NCBI RefSeq assembly: GCF_029867415.1
Contig: NC_081185.1
Location: forward strand, 111,463,617 to 111,527,616
DNA from: Vicia villosa
Lineage: Eukaryota; Streptophyta; Magnoliopsida; Fabales; Fabaceae
Direction of reading: 5' to 3'
DNA: 64,000 nucleotides
Part shown: in pieces, positions 23,791 to 34,929 of the stretch
How the letters are laid out: the number at the start of each line of letters is the position of its first letter
Numbering within the stretch: position 1 is the stretch's first letter
The notes under the pieces: model-generated
What the model saw: only the letters and a program-made list of their open reading frames with translations
Database searches by the model: none
Told to the model about the DNA's origin: nothing
Position numbers and translations under genes: made by a program

Positions 23791-24240
23791 ACAACATGAT
23801 TAAAAGAGCTATTAATGTTAGAGTAAAATATTTCCTAAAAAAAATAAAATAAAAGTTAATAAAAAATTCTTTTCAAAAGGGAATTTTTCTATGGGACATT
23901 GATTTTAGCTAAAATTTTATATGGAAACTTTTCTCATTTTTATTACAAGTAACTATAAAAGTTCATTAATTTTTTAAATTTAAATTATTATCGTATGTAA
24001 AATTAAAGTTTATAAAAATAATTAGTTTTATAATAAATTAAAATTAAAATCTTTTTTTTTGGAAAAATTTTGAAGATAAATAATTAAAATTTTATAATAA
24101 ATAATAAAAGTTCATTAATATTTGAAGATTCTTTCACTACAAAAATCAAAATTAAAAGTAATTAAATTTAAAATGTGAGATTTAAAATGATATTTTGGTA
24201 GATAATATACAATAAAATTAATTATAAAATAATTAAAAAT
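23791..24240. other. AT-rich intergenic DNA
   Basis: No gene is seen. Some AT-rich words resemble sequence near 26540-26690 and may be a weak extension of the segmental duplication. Confidence 0.4.
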
Positions 24241-24242
24241 AG

Positions 24243-24536
24243 GCTTAAATGCACTTTTAGTCCCTATAAGTTAGCAATTTTTTATTTTCGTCTCTGTAAG
24301 TTATTTTTTTTGGTTTGAGTCCCTATATCTTGCTTTTTGCTTGAGGTTTAGTCCCTAAAGTTAAAATTCGCAGGAAAATCCGCAGGTTTCCTGCAAATTT
24401 TCCTGCGGATTTTGATTTTAGGGACTGAAACGAATGTGAAAGTGAAATATAGGGACTCATACAAAAAAAAAACTTACAGGGACAAAAATAAAAAATTCAC
24501 TAACTTACAGGAACCAAAAGTGTATTTAAGCCTTAA
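24243..24536. mobile_element. MITE with AGTCCCTATAAGTTA-type inverted ends
   Basis: The left end GGCTTAAATGCACTTTTAGT pairs with the right end ACCAAAAGTGTATTTAAGCC. Internal GTCCCTATA/AGGGAC words and a central GCAGGAAAATCCGCAGG hairpin complete the fold. It is a typical legume MITE with no coding capacity. Confidence 0.75.
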
Positions 24537-24795
24537 AAATAATTATTTTTCAATATTGTAAGGAGATAGTTATATAGGGACACTTTTTTTAAGTAAGATT
24601 TTATATTGATGGTTTGTTGATTTTTATTATTAAAAAATCATAAAAGTTAATGGAAAGATCTTTTTAAAAGTTATATTATTTTATTATTAAGAATAGAATT
24701 TTACAAAAATGAAATATTTTTTAAAATAGTAAAATAAGGTTTAAATTAATGATTTTTCATTATGAAAGGTGAGAACTAAAAATAATTAAATTTAA

Positions 24796-24797
<2 letters not shown>

Positions 24798-24856
<59 letters not shown>
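24798..24856. repeat. (TA)n microsatellite
   Basis: This is a TA dinucleotide run of about 59 bp within duplication copy B. Confidence 0.95.
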
Positions 24857-24860
<4 letters not shown>

Positions 24861-25325
24861 AAAAAGTAATAAGAGTTTTCTATAAAGCTATATATAGAAT
24901 AGGTTAATTTAAAAAGGTGAGAGTCAAATTATAATTTAGCAATAAAGAAAAAAATAAAGAGCATTCTTATCATGTTACATAAGCAAATGATAATATATAA
25001 AATATATTAAACTTAAAACGGTGAGAGTCAAAGTTATATGTTGTAATTTAGGAATAAAATAAAAAATAAAGAGCGTTCTTATCATGAAACATAAGCAAAC
25101 GGTAAATTCTTTATAAGTATATATTTCCTATATTCAATAATAAGTAAATATTGATTTTTTTAAATCTTTTATGCAATTGGATTATATTAATCAATATATC
25201 AATTATTCAATGAATTTATAAAATAATTTTTTTTCCTAAAATGAAGAAGGAAGGGAGTATATATATACATATAGATGGATTAGATAGATAAACATATATA
25301 CAATAGTTAACCTCTTTTCTACATA

Positions 25326-25638
25326 ATGGCTTTTCGTTTCGATCGCTTATCTCTTTTCTGTATTTTTAGCATTGCTATGGTTTTGCTTTCAGCAGGTAAT
25401 GAAATAATGTTAGTTTTAAATTTTAGATTTATTAACCATATAGTTAATTAACTCTAATTTGATTGTAGCATCTGTGAAGTCTCAAGATCCTCCGGGATAT
25501 AAATGCATTGGTGGATGCATAGATGCCGGAAGTACTCCAACTTGCAATCAAACTTGCATTGATAAGGGTTTTAAAGCTGGTGGCAAATGTGTTTATAACA
25601 CTCCAAATACTGCGTCTTGTTGTTGTGCCAACAACTAA
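25326..25638 (+). CDS. Defensin-like secreted cysteine-rich peptide, 2 exons
   Basis: Exons 25326-25395 and 25469-25638 (GT-AG, phase 1) encode 79 residues. Residues 1-24 form a signal peptide with a strongly hydrophobic core ([14 protein letters not shown]). The mature part of about 55 residues has eight cysteines: YKCIGGC, TPTCNQTC, GGKC and a final CCC. One short intron between the signal peptide and the cysteine-rich domain is the usual layout of plant defensin-like (DEFL/LCR) genes. The CxxxC plus terminal cysteine cluster suggests a CS-alpha-beta-like fold with four disulphides. Roles in such families include antimicrobial defence, pollen signalling and nodule signalling; which applies here is unknown. 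The duplicate at 16111-18086 is dead. Confidence 0.8.
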
Positions 25639-26075
25639 GAAAGAGTTATTGTAAAATTATAACCATCAAAATAATAAATAAATAAATAAATACCTCTCCC
25701 TTTTATATTATAGATTGCTTTGAGAAAAATGCTTGTATGAAATAGTAAATTATTTACTTTAATTTTTATTATGTTTTAAATTATTTATTATTCTTTATTT
25801 TATAATTGTTTAAATTCATATTTCTAGTACTATCGATAAAATATAATCTTGTAAAATTATTTATAGTATTGTTTAAAATAAAAGAAATATGGAATACTAT
25901 TTAGGATTTTGATAGATTTTATACTAATCAAGTTATGAATTGATGATGGATATTTAGTTTTTAAATATCCATATATAGTTGAGATGTAAGATTGAACTTG
26001 ATAAAAAAAATTATATTCTTTTCTTTAATTAGAATTTCACCCGCTTCTTCTTCATTCATGCTTCATAATTTGTAT

Positions 26076-26690
26076 TTTCAAACGAATAAACCAAGGCATC
26101 GTAATGGCTCTAGAGCATGCGACAACTCTTTTGAGAATTATTTCTGTTCTTCTTGAAATGTTGTATCACACCCATCCAATTAAATCTGGAATTCTCCATT
26201 ATATATAAGTTTATCAAAATATCTATAACATCTCTAATTCTCCAAACATGAGAATAAAAACTAAGACAGAGGCGAGACGACCTTAAAAGTTGAAGAATTT
26301 ATTGTCTATTTATTATGTTTCCGATGTGATTCCATTTTGTTTTGATATTCACTTTGTAGATGTACTATGTTATGAAACCATGTATTGTATATGTTTTGAA
26401 TGTCATATAAACTATATGATTATACTTAGTACCTTATATGACGTTTTGAATAGTATTACACTCTAAATGAATATTATTCGGGTGTTATAGTCATTTAAGA
26501 GTTTCATTATCATGTTATTGAAAAAAGGAGTTTCTTAAAATGAATTATTTTTTTAGATATTAAAATAAGTGCTATTAAGTAAAACTTAAATTTTTATACT
26601 AAAAAACATTGAGAATTAAGAGTAATAAATTTTTTAAAAATAAGTTAAAAATTAAAGTGATATTTGTGTGGATAATATTATATGAATTAA
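26076..26690. other. AT-rich intergenic DNA
   Basis: I see no gene, RNA or clear terminal repeats in this stretch. Confidence 0.45.
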
Positions 26691-26691
26691 A

Positions 26692-29290
26692 TTAAATAAA
26701 AATAATCAAAAGTAAATTACTCCTAGCCCCTATCACTTTTGCTTTAAAAGTTTTAAATGCATTAAAGACATCATCTTTATGCTTTAAAAGATATACATGT
26801 GTGAATATAGAGAAATCATGAATAAAAGTAACGAAAGACTTATTTCCCCCACAGGTTACTATTAAATTCACATAAATTAGAATGCACAAGATCAAGTAAG
26901 TTGTTATTTCCTTCAACACTATAAAAAAGGTTTCTTAATCATTTTTCGATTTAACACATATTTCACATTTTTTGAAATTATTAATATCAGATGAAATTAA
27001 ATCAGATTTAATTAACCTTTTCATAGTACTAATATCAATATGAACTAATATATTATGCCATAAAAAACAAATTGAATCATATAAGAAGAAATATAAATTT
27101 AATTAATAACATTGTCAATAGTACAAAGCTTAACCATTACTTTTTTTTATGGAATAACCCTTTCCCATAAATACACCATTACGGGTCAACATTAACTTGC
27201 CTGATTCATACATAGATTTAGTACCCGATTTTACAAAAAAATCCCCACTAACTTGGTTCCTATTCATATCGGGAACACGATGAAGTACATTGATAAGAGT
27301 AACTTTATTTCCAAAATTGGGGTTGAGTTCTGATCGGTAAAATAGCAAGTGTACTATTTTGCCTCTGTAGTAATAATAGGAAAATTCCCCGAATGCCGAT
27401 CTCAAGGACTGCACGTTAATATCGAGTTTCAATAGTGGTTCAATTAAACAAAAACTATATTTGGAGTTTTGATTTGCAATTATAAATTAACAATAAATAA
27501 AAATGATAGAAAATTGACTAAGTGGTTTTAACAAATATGAGAGCATGCTAGGGTAAAGTGTATGATTTGCCCTATAATAACCTTGAATTTTGATTTCTTC
27601 AACAAGTTCATAACCTTTAATTACCGCCCTTTAGATTATTTTCCCCTAAGTCCTTAGTGGAAAAACCTTTGAACATTCATCCTAAATCCTAAGTCCTTAG
27701 AGAATTATGATGAAATCAAGCCTTTATGTTATCAAGAGTTAATCGGTAACTATAGGGTATCCCTAGTCCTAGGTGATATCTACTATAGTCTAATCGTACA
27801 AAAACCTTAACAACCGTTGTCCAGCTGGTTGTTAATCGTAAATCAATCTTATTGGTCCGACAAAGAAAGCATAAGAACCTTGTACAATTAAATTAAATAA
27901 GAACAAATCTATTGATTAACTCAGAAATTCAAAATCATTACATAATCAAATCAGGGACACCCCCTGGCATTAGGGTTTAGTTACTCATATCGTTCAAAGA
28001 AAACAAAATATAAAATAGAAACATTACAAGAATTGAGATGAAAGTTGATCTTCAATCACTTCCGTTCATGAAAACCTTCTTCTCTCCCAAACCCTTGTTT
28101 TCTCCAATCTTCAATCGTGTCTTCTCCTTGCAAAAAAGTCCCCTAATTCTTCTTCAAAACTTGGTTAAATAGTAGACAATCACTTAAGTCGGTCGGAAAT
28201 ACCTAAAACACCCTTACAGGTCAGCTATTTGGCAAAATAACACAACTCTCATGATTTTTTCGAGGCTTCTAACTTCTTTATCAGCTTTTGAATTCATCAT
28301 AGAAATGTAGCTCTTTCTCTCAGCTTTTCAACGAATATTAGAACGCGTCGATCCGATTCCCGTAGATCAAGTTATGAACTATTTAGTGAAAATTGATCAA
28401 TCAGCGTATTGACTGACACGGCCAGTGTTGCCTGACACGGGTGGCCGTGTTGCACCTGCTGAAGCATGCTAAAAACTTTTCCGAAACTTCGAATTTTGCA
28501 TTTTTTCGTCCTGATTTGTCCTGTTTTATTCCTCTGAGTCTGAAAACACTAAAACACACAACCAACGCATAAAATAAAGAAGAATGCTATAAAATTCTTA
28601 ATAATATTAATCAAAGATAACTAAAATAAACGGTAAATATACGTGTAAAAACCACTGATCAAGTTCCACAATTCCTATTCCAACGATCCTCGAAAGCTCT
28701 TCATTTTCCATTTGAACCTCTTGTCCATAGGTGACTTCAGAATAGATTTTGAATTATGTTTTATCATAGGAAACATGGACAATAACACAAGTATCATACC
28801 ACCATCATTGTACCTTGCCTTTGATTGCCATAATTTCGCTCATATTAACAATTATATTATCATCTCTTAAACATCATTTTCCTCGTTTTGGGACTTATAG
28901 TGCTTGCAATCTCGAGCATAATGAAAATGTTTTCCACACACATAACAACCGAATTTAGGGCCCTTTGATCCGCCAGAATTCTTGAATTTATTTTAATCCT
29001 TCTTAGGACCAAGATAGTTCATTTTTACCATCTTTTTTCTTCTTGTCTTCTACACTCACCAAATTGGCTTTAGAATATCCAAAAATCTCAAATTTCTCTC
29101 TGTTTTTTTGGCTCATCACATATGAGAACTTTCCTAATAGTATTTCAAGCAATCTCTATTTTGTCTCAGAGTCTACATGCAAGAATACTCAGGATAATTC
29201 ACGCTACTTTAATTTTACACAAGACAGGTGAAAATTCGAATGTGTGGAAGAAAGAAATCTATAATTTAAACAAGGAAGAGGAATGTTCAA
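26692..29290 (-). mobile_element. Ty1/copia relic, split by a solo LTR
   Basis: Minus-strand pieces appear in gag-pol order. They are a CCHC knuckle at about 28911-28952 (CYVCGKHFHYARDC), a pre-integrase stretch at 27130-27330 (LINVLHRVPDMNRNQVSGDF, KLMLTRNGVFMGKGY), and an integrase piece at 26692-26919 (CGGNKSFVTFIHDF, YLLKHKDDVFNAF). Frames are broken. The sequence between the knuckle and the pre-integrase part is interrupted at 27331-28661. Confidence 0.8.
27331..28661 (-). mobile_element. Solo LTR with 5-bp TSD
   Basis: Read on the minus strand, the block begins TGATCAGTGGTTTTTACACG and ends TTTTACCGATCA. AGTTC flanks it on both sides (27326-27330 and 28662-28666). It is 1331 bp, has no internal region and no long frame. 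This is what remains after recombination between the LTRs of a larger element. It contains the self-complementary GGCCGTGT/ACACGGCC words near 28420-28455. The family is not assigned. Confidence 0.85.
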
Positions 29291-29645
29291 ATTGATATGC
29301 TTTTCTGAATCTGAAACAATCTATTTATAGACTAAATGGTGTTGTTTCATGAGGTTGCGACCTTTGTTAAACACGCAATTTCACCAAGTGTTTCAACTCT
29401 TTACTAAGTATCCTCCAAGTGTTTCAATCGGATCATTGGTACAACCATTTATCTCATTTTAATTTTGTTGCAGAATAGTTTAGGTTGGGCAGAAAACTGA
29501 ATCGTATTTTGTTACCATAAATAAGTATATAAAAATGTATTTGTATTGTAGTGGATAATCTTTTATACATACCACGTGTTATATATAAATATATTATAGT
29601 GAATAATCTTTTAGACATACCGCGTGTTATATATACATAGTAAAG
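29291..29645. other. Possible LTR remnant and AT-rich DNA
   Basis: No gene is seen. The repeated CAAGTGTTTCAA words at 29376-29440, next to the copia relic, may be part of its LTR. Confidence 0.3.
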
Positions 29646-29649
29646 ACAA

Positions 29650-30320
29650 TACCCAATCCAATATTTTAAAAATTAGACCGGTCATTAATTTGATGAAGAT
29701 ATTGGACCACTGGTCGAACCACTGAGTCATTGGTCGAATCACATGATTAAATCAGATTAAACCACCTAACTCAGTTGAATAAACTGATGTCAATAATAAA
29801 ACTATATAGTTATTAAATCAGTCTAACCAAATGACTCGGTCTCTAACACAAATCACAACAACTACAAAATTTTAAATATCATATAAGTTTATTCTTAAAA
29901 TTCAAATTTTAAATATAGTTATGACACTCAACAAAATAGTACAAAATACAAATTCAAATAAAATTTGAACAAAGTCTAATTGCAACATAAACAGAGTTAA
30001 AAAAAACGGCGGTACCTAATAAATTTAATTTCAAAGAGAAAAAATTGTTACAAATAAGTTTTGAATAAAGTGGACTTATATTTTTATTTTATTTTATATT
30101 TTAAAATTATCAAAACGACGTCGTTTTGTTTGAGAAAAAAACACGCATTTAACCTATGGATTTTTTAAAACCGTTGATTCACCGGTATTTACCTGTTTTG
30201 GCCGATTTCCATTGATTCAATCTGATTTAATATTCATTTCAGACTGATGACCCATCTGATTTCTAATTTGACCGATTCAACCAGCTAGTCTGGTCCGATT
30301 TTTAAATCATTGATTCAATC
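29650..30320. mobile_element. Degenerate MITE with ACCGGT/GGTCGAACC-type ends
   Basis: The left part (AAAATTAGACCGGTC, GGTCGAACCACTGAGTC) is roughly inverted in the right part (TTTGACCGATTCAACC, CTGGTCCGATTTTTAAATC). The core carries the AAAACGACGTCGTTTTG palindrome near 30113-30130. This ending and palindrome are typical of a common plant hAT-type MITE. Boundaries are approximate. Confidence 0.55.
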
Positions 30321-30674
30321 AAAATGATTTGTCTTAAAGAGATATAATAGTAGAAATGATGCCAATTATATTAAATGGTGATTTACTTTCTTGAACACTT
30401 ATGAAATAAATTTTCCATGATTCAAAATGCAGAATAAAATCATATCAAAGGGAGAAATCGATAAAAACAAACAATAAAACAAACATTTCAGAAACATTAC
30501 AAAAGAAATTATTCACATTTTGGTACAACCAGAGTTTGAGCAAACAAACTCCATACCTTGTCCAAGTAGCTTTTATTCTAATCATTCATTCTCCTAGTGA
30601 AAAACAAAGCCTAAATGACATTTTTTAACATCACAGTTATTAAAACTAGCTTGCTTCATCAATCTTAATGAACC

Positions 30675-30992
30675 TTAAGCTATATTAGTTGAGTTACATG
30701 GTTCATAGCAAAAGTCAGTGATATCAAGACAATCACACTTCAAAGGTAATGTCTCAAAACACCTACAAGACTTGCAAGCTGAGTGGCATGTTGGTTTAAC
30801 ATCAGTACAATGACACTGAGGAGGTATTGATTTTGTGCAACCACAATTATCACAACAAGGTGCACATGTTGTTGATTTGACACCATTGGATAGCACTTGA
30901 GTGATGAGGGAGTTTGGTTCAAAACGAGCTTCAATAATTGTGGCCAAACTCAAGAATGAAAATAACAAAGCTACCTTCATCTTCAACTCCAT
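30675..30992 (-). CDS. Bowman-Birk proteinase inhibitor with an unusual second loop
   Basis: This is a 105-residue secreted serine-proteinase inhibitor with a signal peptide (about residues 1-22), a short propeptide and the Bowman-Birk domain (about residues 40-100). The first loop, CTKSIPPQC, has Lys at P1 and should inhibit trypsin. The second loop, CFETLPLKC, has Glu at P1 and lacks the Pro-Pro that normally rigidifies it, so its target is uncertain. I count 15 cysteines instead of the usual 14; the extra one is in STTCAPCC. The gene is intronless, as is normal. A TATAAATA box on the minus strand lies at 31049-31056, 57 bp from the ATG. The paralogue at 55758-56078 has two Lys loops. Confidence 0.93.
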   Translation of the reverse strand: MELKMKVALLFSFLSLATIIEARFEPNSLITQVLSNGVKSTTCAPCCDNCGCTKSIPPQCHCTDVKPTCHSACKSCRCFETLPLKCDCLDITDFCYEPCNSTNIA

Positions 30993-31048
30993 CTCTCTAA
31001 TCTTTTTCTTTTATTTGTGAGGATGCAAATAATACTATTGCATTAGCC

Positions 31049-31056
31049 TATTTATA
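31049..31056 (-). promoter_or_regulatory. TATA box of the first Bowman-Birk gene
   Basis: TATAAATA on the minus strand is followed by AGGCTAATGCAATAG and then the leader. The distance to the start codon is short, as in the paralogue's original promoter. Confidence 0.7.
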
Positions 31057-31059
31057 GAT

Positions 31060-31370
31060 ATATTAAAATTTGAAAAATGAGGGCGGTATTATGTTATTAA
31101 TTAACTAGTGATAATGTCTTACTTTGCTTCCTTTTATTTAAAGAAGATATATGTGTCATAATCTTGCAAAAAAAAATATACATTTTAGGTGTTGTCATTT
31201 GGCTATACATCGATGTGGATAATCTTGGTGAGAAATTTCATGATATTTTTCTATTGTTCAATTGATCAACTAGTCACCCGCGTGCATAAGACTATTATAA
31301 CAAAGGGTTTGCTTGCACGACAAAAAAAAAAATACATTTAAGATTTTGATATTAACATGTGGTTGATTCA
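31060..31370. other. Upstream flank of the first Bowman-Birk gene
   Basis: This is AT-rich DNA with no separate gene. It probably holds the promoter-proximal region of the minus-strand inhibitor. Confidence 0.4.
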
Positions 31371-31372
31371 AA

Positions 31373-31712
31373 GGCTAGAAAGGAATGGCAAATTATCATG
31401 TCTCGTTTAAATTTGTTTTGTAAAAACATGCGACAATTCGGGACAGACATAGTTGAGGGATCAAGTCTAAATTCTTGATCTGTTTTGAAAAAATAAGGAC
31501 GAGGCGATGCAGGCATGTATACACTGCACCTTTTAATTTTAAAAAAGAAAAAAAATTATGCTAATACCTATGTCGGCAAAAGTCTAAAAAAATGGGGCGG
31601 ACGGAACGAGACGATAGAGGGTACGGGTCTAAAACTTTGATTTATTTTGCAAAAAAATACAGACAAAACAAACATGTCTTATGGACCTGACCCGTTTTCC
31701 CACCCTAGTCCT
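31373..31712. mobile_element. Degenerate MITE related to the GC-rich type
   Basis: The left end CTAGAAAGGAATGGCAAA and the complement of the right end (CTAGGGTGGGAAAACGGGTC) resemble the GGGGTGGCAAAACGGG ends of the MITE at 16368-16851. The inside contains GGGGCGGACGG-like words. It is old and ill-defined. Confidence 0.4.
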
Positions 31713-31729
31713 CGGAGCATCGTTTTTTT

Positions 31730-34240
31730 ATAAATTATTTTTGAATTAAAAATAATATATTAATAGAAAAGTTAAAAAATCAACAAAAATAAATATACTT
31801 TTAAAGGAAAAGAAGGGCCTAGATGACTACCAAAGATACAAATAATAATAAAAAATACCAAACAACCAACAAAATAAAATATACTAGGAAAAACGTCAAA
31901 GCAACTAAAGACCAGTCTTTTAGAATTCAAATTAGAGCTCATTTTGCCAGAATCACCTTCAACAAATCAAAACTCATCAATGTGGAACTACGTGCTTATA
32001 GGTTTAATCAGGAAGTGATCAAAGTTAAACAAAATCTATCATGGTTTTGATGATGACAACTGTAACATGACTTTGATGACAACTCATGAAGATGTAAAAT
32101 CTCGATTTAACTTGGGGACTAGCGCTTAAAGCTTTGTTTGTGTTTGGTTGGAAGTACACCTGAAACTTCATATTTTCTTGTATAAGGGGGTTCATGAGCT
32201 TAACCTTCTAAAAGCTCATAAGCATTATTGAAAACTCTCAAGATCAATTATTGGGGAGAGAAGTATGTCAATTTTTTAGACCAAACCTCTATAAATTCTT
32301 GGTGTTGTTCTCTCTTTCTTTATCTCTTTACTTTCGGCTGTATATCCAAACGTTTTCTTGGAAAAAATTTTAAACTTTGATTTAGATTTTTTTTTCTTGT
32401 TTTAAACCGTTTTTAAATCTCCAAAATTCACCATCTCATGTGTGTGGAGTCACATGTTCAAGAATCAAGAGAACAACAAAATTGCATACTAGTATCTACC
32501 TTAAAAGTTAAAACCCAAGCAAACATGCAATCTACTATTGGTTAAGGTAGATGATATCGTTTTAATTCCAATCATAGTATGATCATGAGAGTTCACCCCT
32601 AATCTACCTAACAACCATTTCCAAGACAAAAAATACTCTTCTCCTCCACCTTTTTCATAATTTTTGTAACACAATTAAAGATGACATCATTACGGGTTCT
32701 CTAAATGGTTCTAACTACACTATGCTAGATCATAACAAAACTGCCCCTAGACTTGGTCTTATCACCTTAAGAAAGGAAATACTAAAAAGAAACTTATGAC
32801 CACTAGGAAGAACCATCTGTCAATTCAAACACCAGAAAATCATATACCACATATACATGGCTAACTCACAACTAATAAAAGATGGGAAATCGACTCAACT
32901 GATTCCCCACTTAAAGGACAAGAGATTCTAATAGGATCAGTAATCACTCTCATTTTAGACATGTTCTCAATATAAGAGAAACTATCTTTCAAAAGCTATT
33001 AAGAGATGACTAAAACTTTTGAAGGATTCCAACTAACCCAAATAAGAGAAAGGGTCATGTTCTCATCCATAAGAGACAACAATGAACCAACAAGCTAAAG
33101 ATGATAAATAAATAAAATAGAGAAAAAAGTCTTCTCTTGTATGCTTCCAAATCCACTTGTCTTTTTTCTGAAGAAGAATAACACCTTAGAGCAAAGATAG
33201 TAGATTTTAAAGCACATGTAAATCTCTAAGAAAAAAAGGGTTTCCTCCATCCGAGATCCCAAACCAGGTCCTAGTTATCCACCACAACATTATCTTCTAC
33301 AAAGCCATAATATTGAATGGCGTTAGAAAACATATCAGACAACCTAAACTTTAGGGAAATAGTCCCAATCAAGGGCCTTTCCAAAAGGAAGTTTGGGGGC
33401 CTGCCGTTACTTTCTTAAGGAGAAATCTAATAAATCAATTATAAGGGTCATCCTATTTGGAACCAAGGAGATACACACATTTCCATCAAGTAGCAGTAGA
33501 TCAAAACCCCAACGTATTCCCCATACAAGAAAGGAACGTCTAGAGAATTAAAATTAAGTACAAGAATATCACACCATATAATTGAACCTGTAAGGAACTT
33601 CAATCCCCCTCTTAGCAAAAGAGCTAGATTAACTAGCAGAAGGTCCCTAACTCCAATAACCTTTTACTCGTAGACTTACGAACATTATCCCATTTAATCC
33701 AAGAAATCTTAGACCCTCCCTTCACTCCTTCCCAAATAAACACTCTTTGTAACCTAACAAGTTTCTTCCAAACCCTTACATGCATCTTTGAAAAGGACAA
33801 GAAGAAGATGATAATAACATTAAACATAACAGTAAGAAAAACCACTCTACCTTCAAAACTAAAATATTTGTGCTTCCAAGAATAGAGCATACTAGTTAGC
33901 AAATTGACTAAAAGGGTCCCAAGTAGATTCATGCCTAGGATTAGCCCTTAACGCAAAATCCAAGGTACTTAAAAGGAAGGGTCTTAATCTTAAAATTAAG
34001 GAAATCACATGTAGAGGTTAGAAAGACAGGGTCCACATTAACCTCTATAAGACTTCTCTTAAAGAAATTAACCTGAAGCTCCAAAGCCAACTCAAATCCT
34101 ATTAGGATCACTTTAATACTCCTTAGATTTACAAGAATGTGATCCGCCACACGGATTGAATCATATGCATACCATCTAATTAGATGATTTCACCCTAAAC
34201 CTAAATAAAGACTAATATCCCCAACCTTAACAACTAAGCC
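31730..34240 (-). mobile_element. Decayed LINE, minus strand
   Basis: Reverse-transcriptase remnants lie at 33941-34150 (FELALELQVNFFKRSLIEVN, LPFKYLGFCVKG) and 33633-33932 (WKHKYFSFEGRVVFL, RVWKKLVRLQRVFIWEG, SKISWIKWDNV). These are the usual RT tail and downstream motifs. Zinc-finger and 3' regions extend toward 31730 but are too decayed to align by eye. Sequence at 32041-32500 reads as a separate insertion. Confidence 0.7.
32041..32500 (+). mobile_element. Possible LTR fragment inside the LINE relic
   Basis: The block begins TGGTTTTGATGATGACAACT. It contains a TATA-like CTCTATAAATTC near 32288 followed by pyrimidine-rich sequence, and has no coding frame. The start resembles that of the block at 42760. 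It is tentatively a SIRE-type LTR fragment; no target duplication was found. Confidence 0.3.
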
Positions 34241-34388
34241 ACTTAGTCCATAAGGTACCAGCAGAAAAAAAAATAAAGGAGCTAGTGAAAATGAATTCTC
34301 TAATTTCCATTCTCCTAACTTTAGACAACTTTAGAAAATTTGTATAGAGAGAAAAGTGAGAAAGAGAAGAAAAAAGAGGGGAAATATG

Positions 34389-34390
34389 GG

Positions 34391-34436
<46 letters not shown>

Positions 34437-34437
34437 T
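34389..34437. repeat. (GT)n-(GA)n microsatellite
   Basis: A GT run is directly followed by a GA run, about 48 bp in all. A second short GT run lies at 34612-34624. Confidence 0.95.
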
Positions 34438-34612
34438 AGGAGGACTTTTAAAATAATAGATAAGAAGATTAAATATTAACCATTATATTTGATAAATGTT
34501 CTTGATGAACTCACATGTAAGCATACACAATAAATTTCATCAAGAACATTTATCAAATCCAATGGTTAACATTTAATTCTCTTTTATCTTATTTTAAAAA
34601 TCCTCTTACTTG
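34438..34612. repeat. Foldback element 1
   Basis: Two arms of about 70 bp are inverted copies. TTGATAAATGTTCTTGATGA on the left pairs with TCATCAAGAACATTTATCAA on the right, and the match extends to both edges. The loop is about 35 bp. It has no coding capacity. Confidence 0.85.
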
Positions 34613-34621
34613 TGTGTGTGT

Positions 34622-34880
34622 GTGACGTATCATATGAGAATGACATTTTTATGTGAGAACATGAGAATGAATCTGAACCATTGAATTTTAAAATAAATGG
34701 TGGAGATTATGTGTCATTCTTTTTTTTCTCTCTCCTCCATTATTAAAATAAATGATGGAGGAGAGAGAAAAAAGAATGACACATAATCTTCACAATTAAT
34801 TTTAAAATCTAATAGTTCAGATTCATTCTCACATAAAAATAATATTATCATAGTATACGTCCTCATATGGAACATATATC
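34622..34880. repeat. Foldback element 2
   Basis: Two long inverted arms of about 110 bp meet near 34748 with almost no loop. TGTGTCATTCTTTTTTTTCT pairs with AGAAAAAAGAATGACACA, and AGAATGAATCTGAACCATTG pairs with AATAGTTCAGATTCATTCT. It could form a strong hairpin RNA if transcribed. Confidence 0.85.
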
Positions 34881-34929
34881 TTATTAGAATTAAGAGCTTA
34901 TATGAGAATGCGAGAATTAATTATCAACC

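Larger units (their letters stand above)
24640..26075 (+). repeat. Segmental duplication, copy B, with the intact gene
   Basis: This is the direct duplicate of 15217-21830 without its insertions. Shared landmarks include AAGAATAGAATTTTAC, CGGTGAGAGTCAAAGTTATA, the defensin-like gene and CGCTTCTTCTTCATTCATGC. A TA run at 24798-24856 is present in this copy. Confidence 0.85.

Noticed and set aside
29043..29231. Small plus-strand secreted peptide gene
   Set aside because: It is antisense to the gag part of the copia relic and has no family support.
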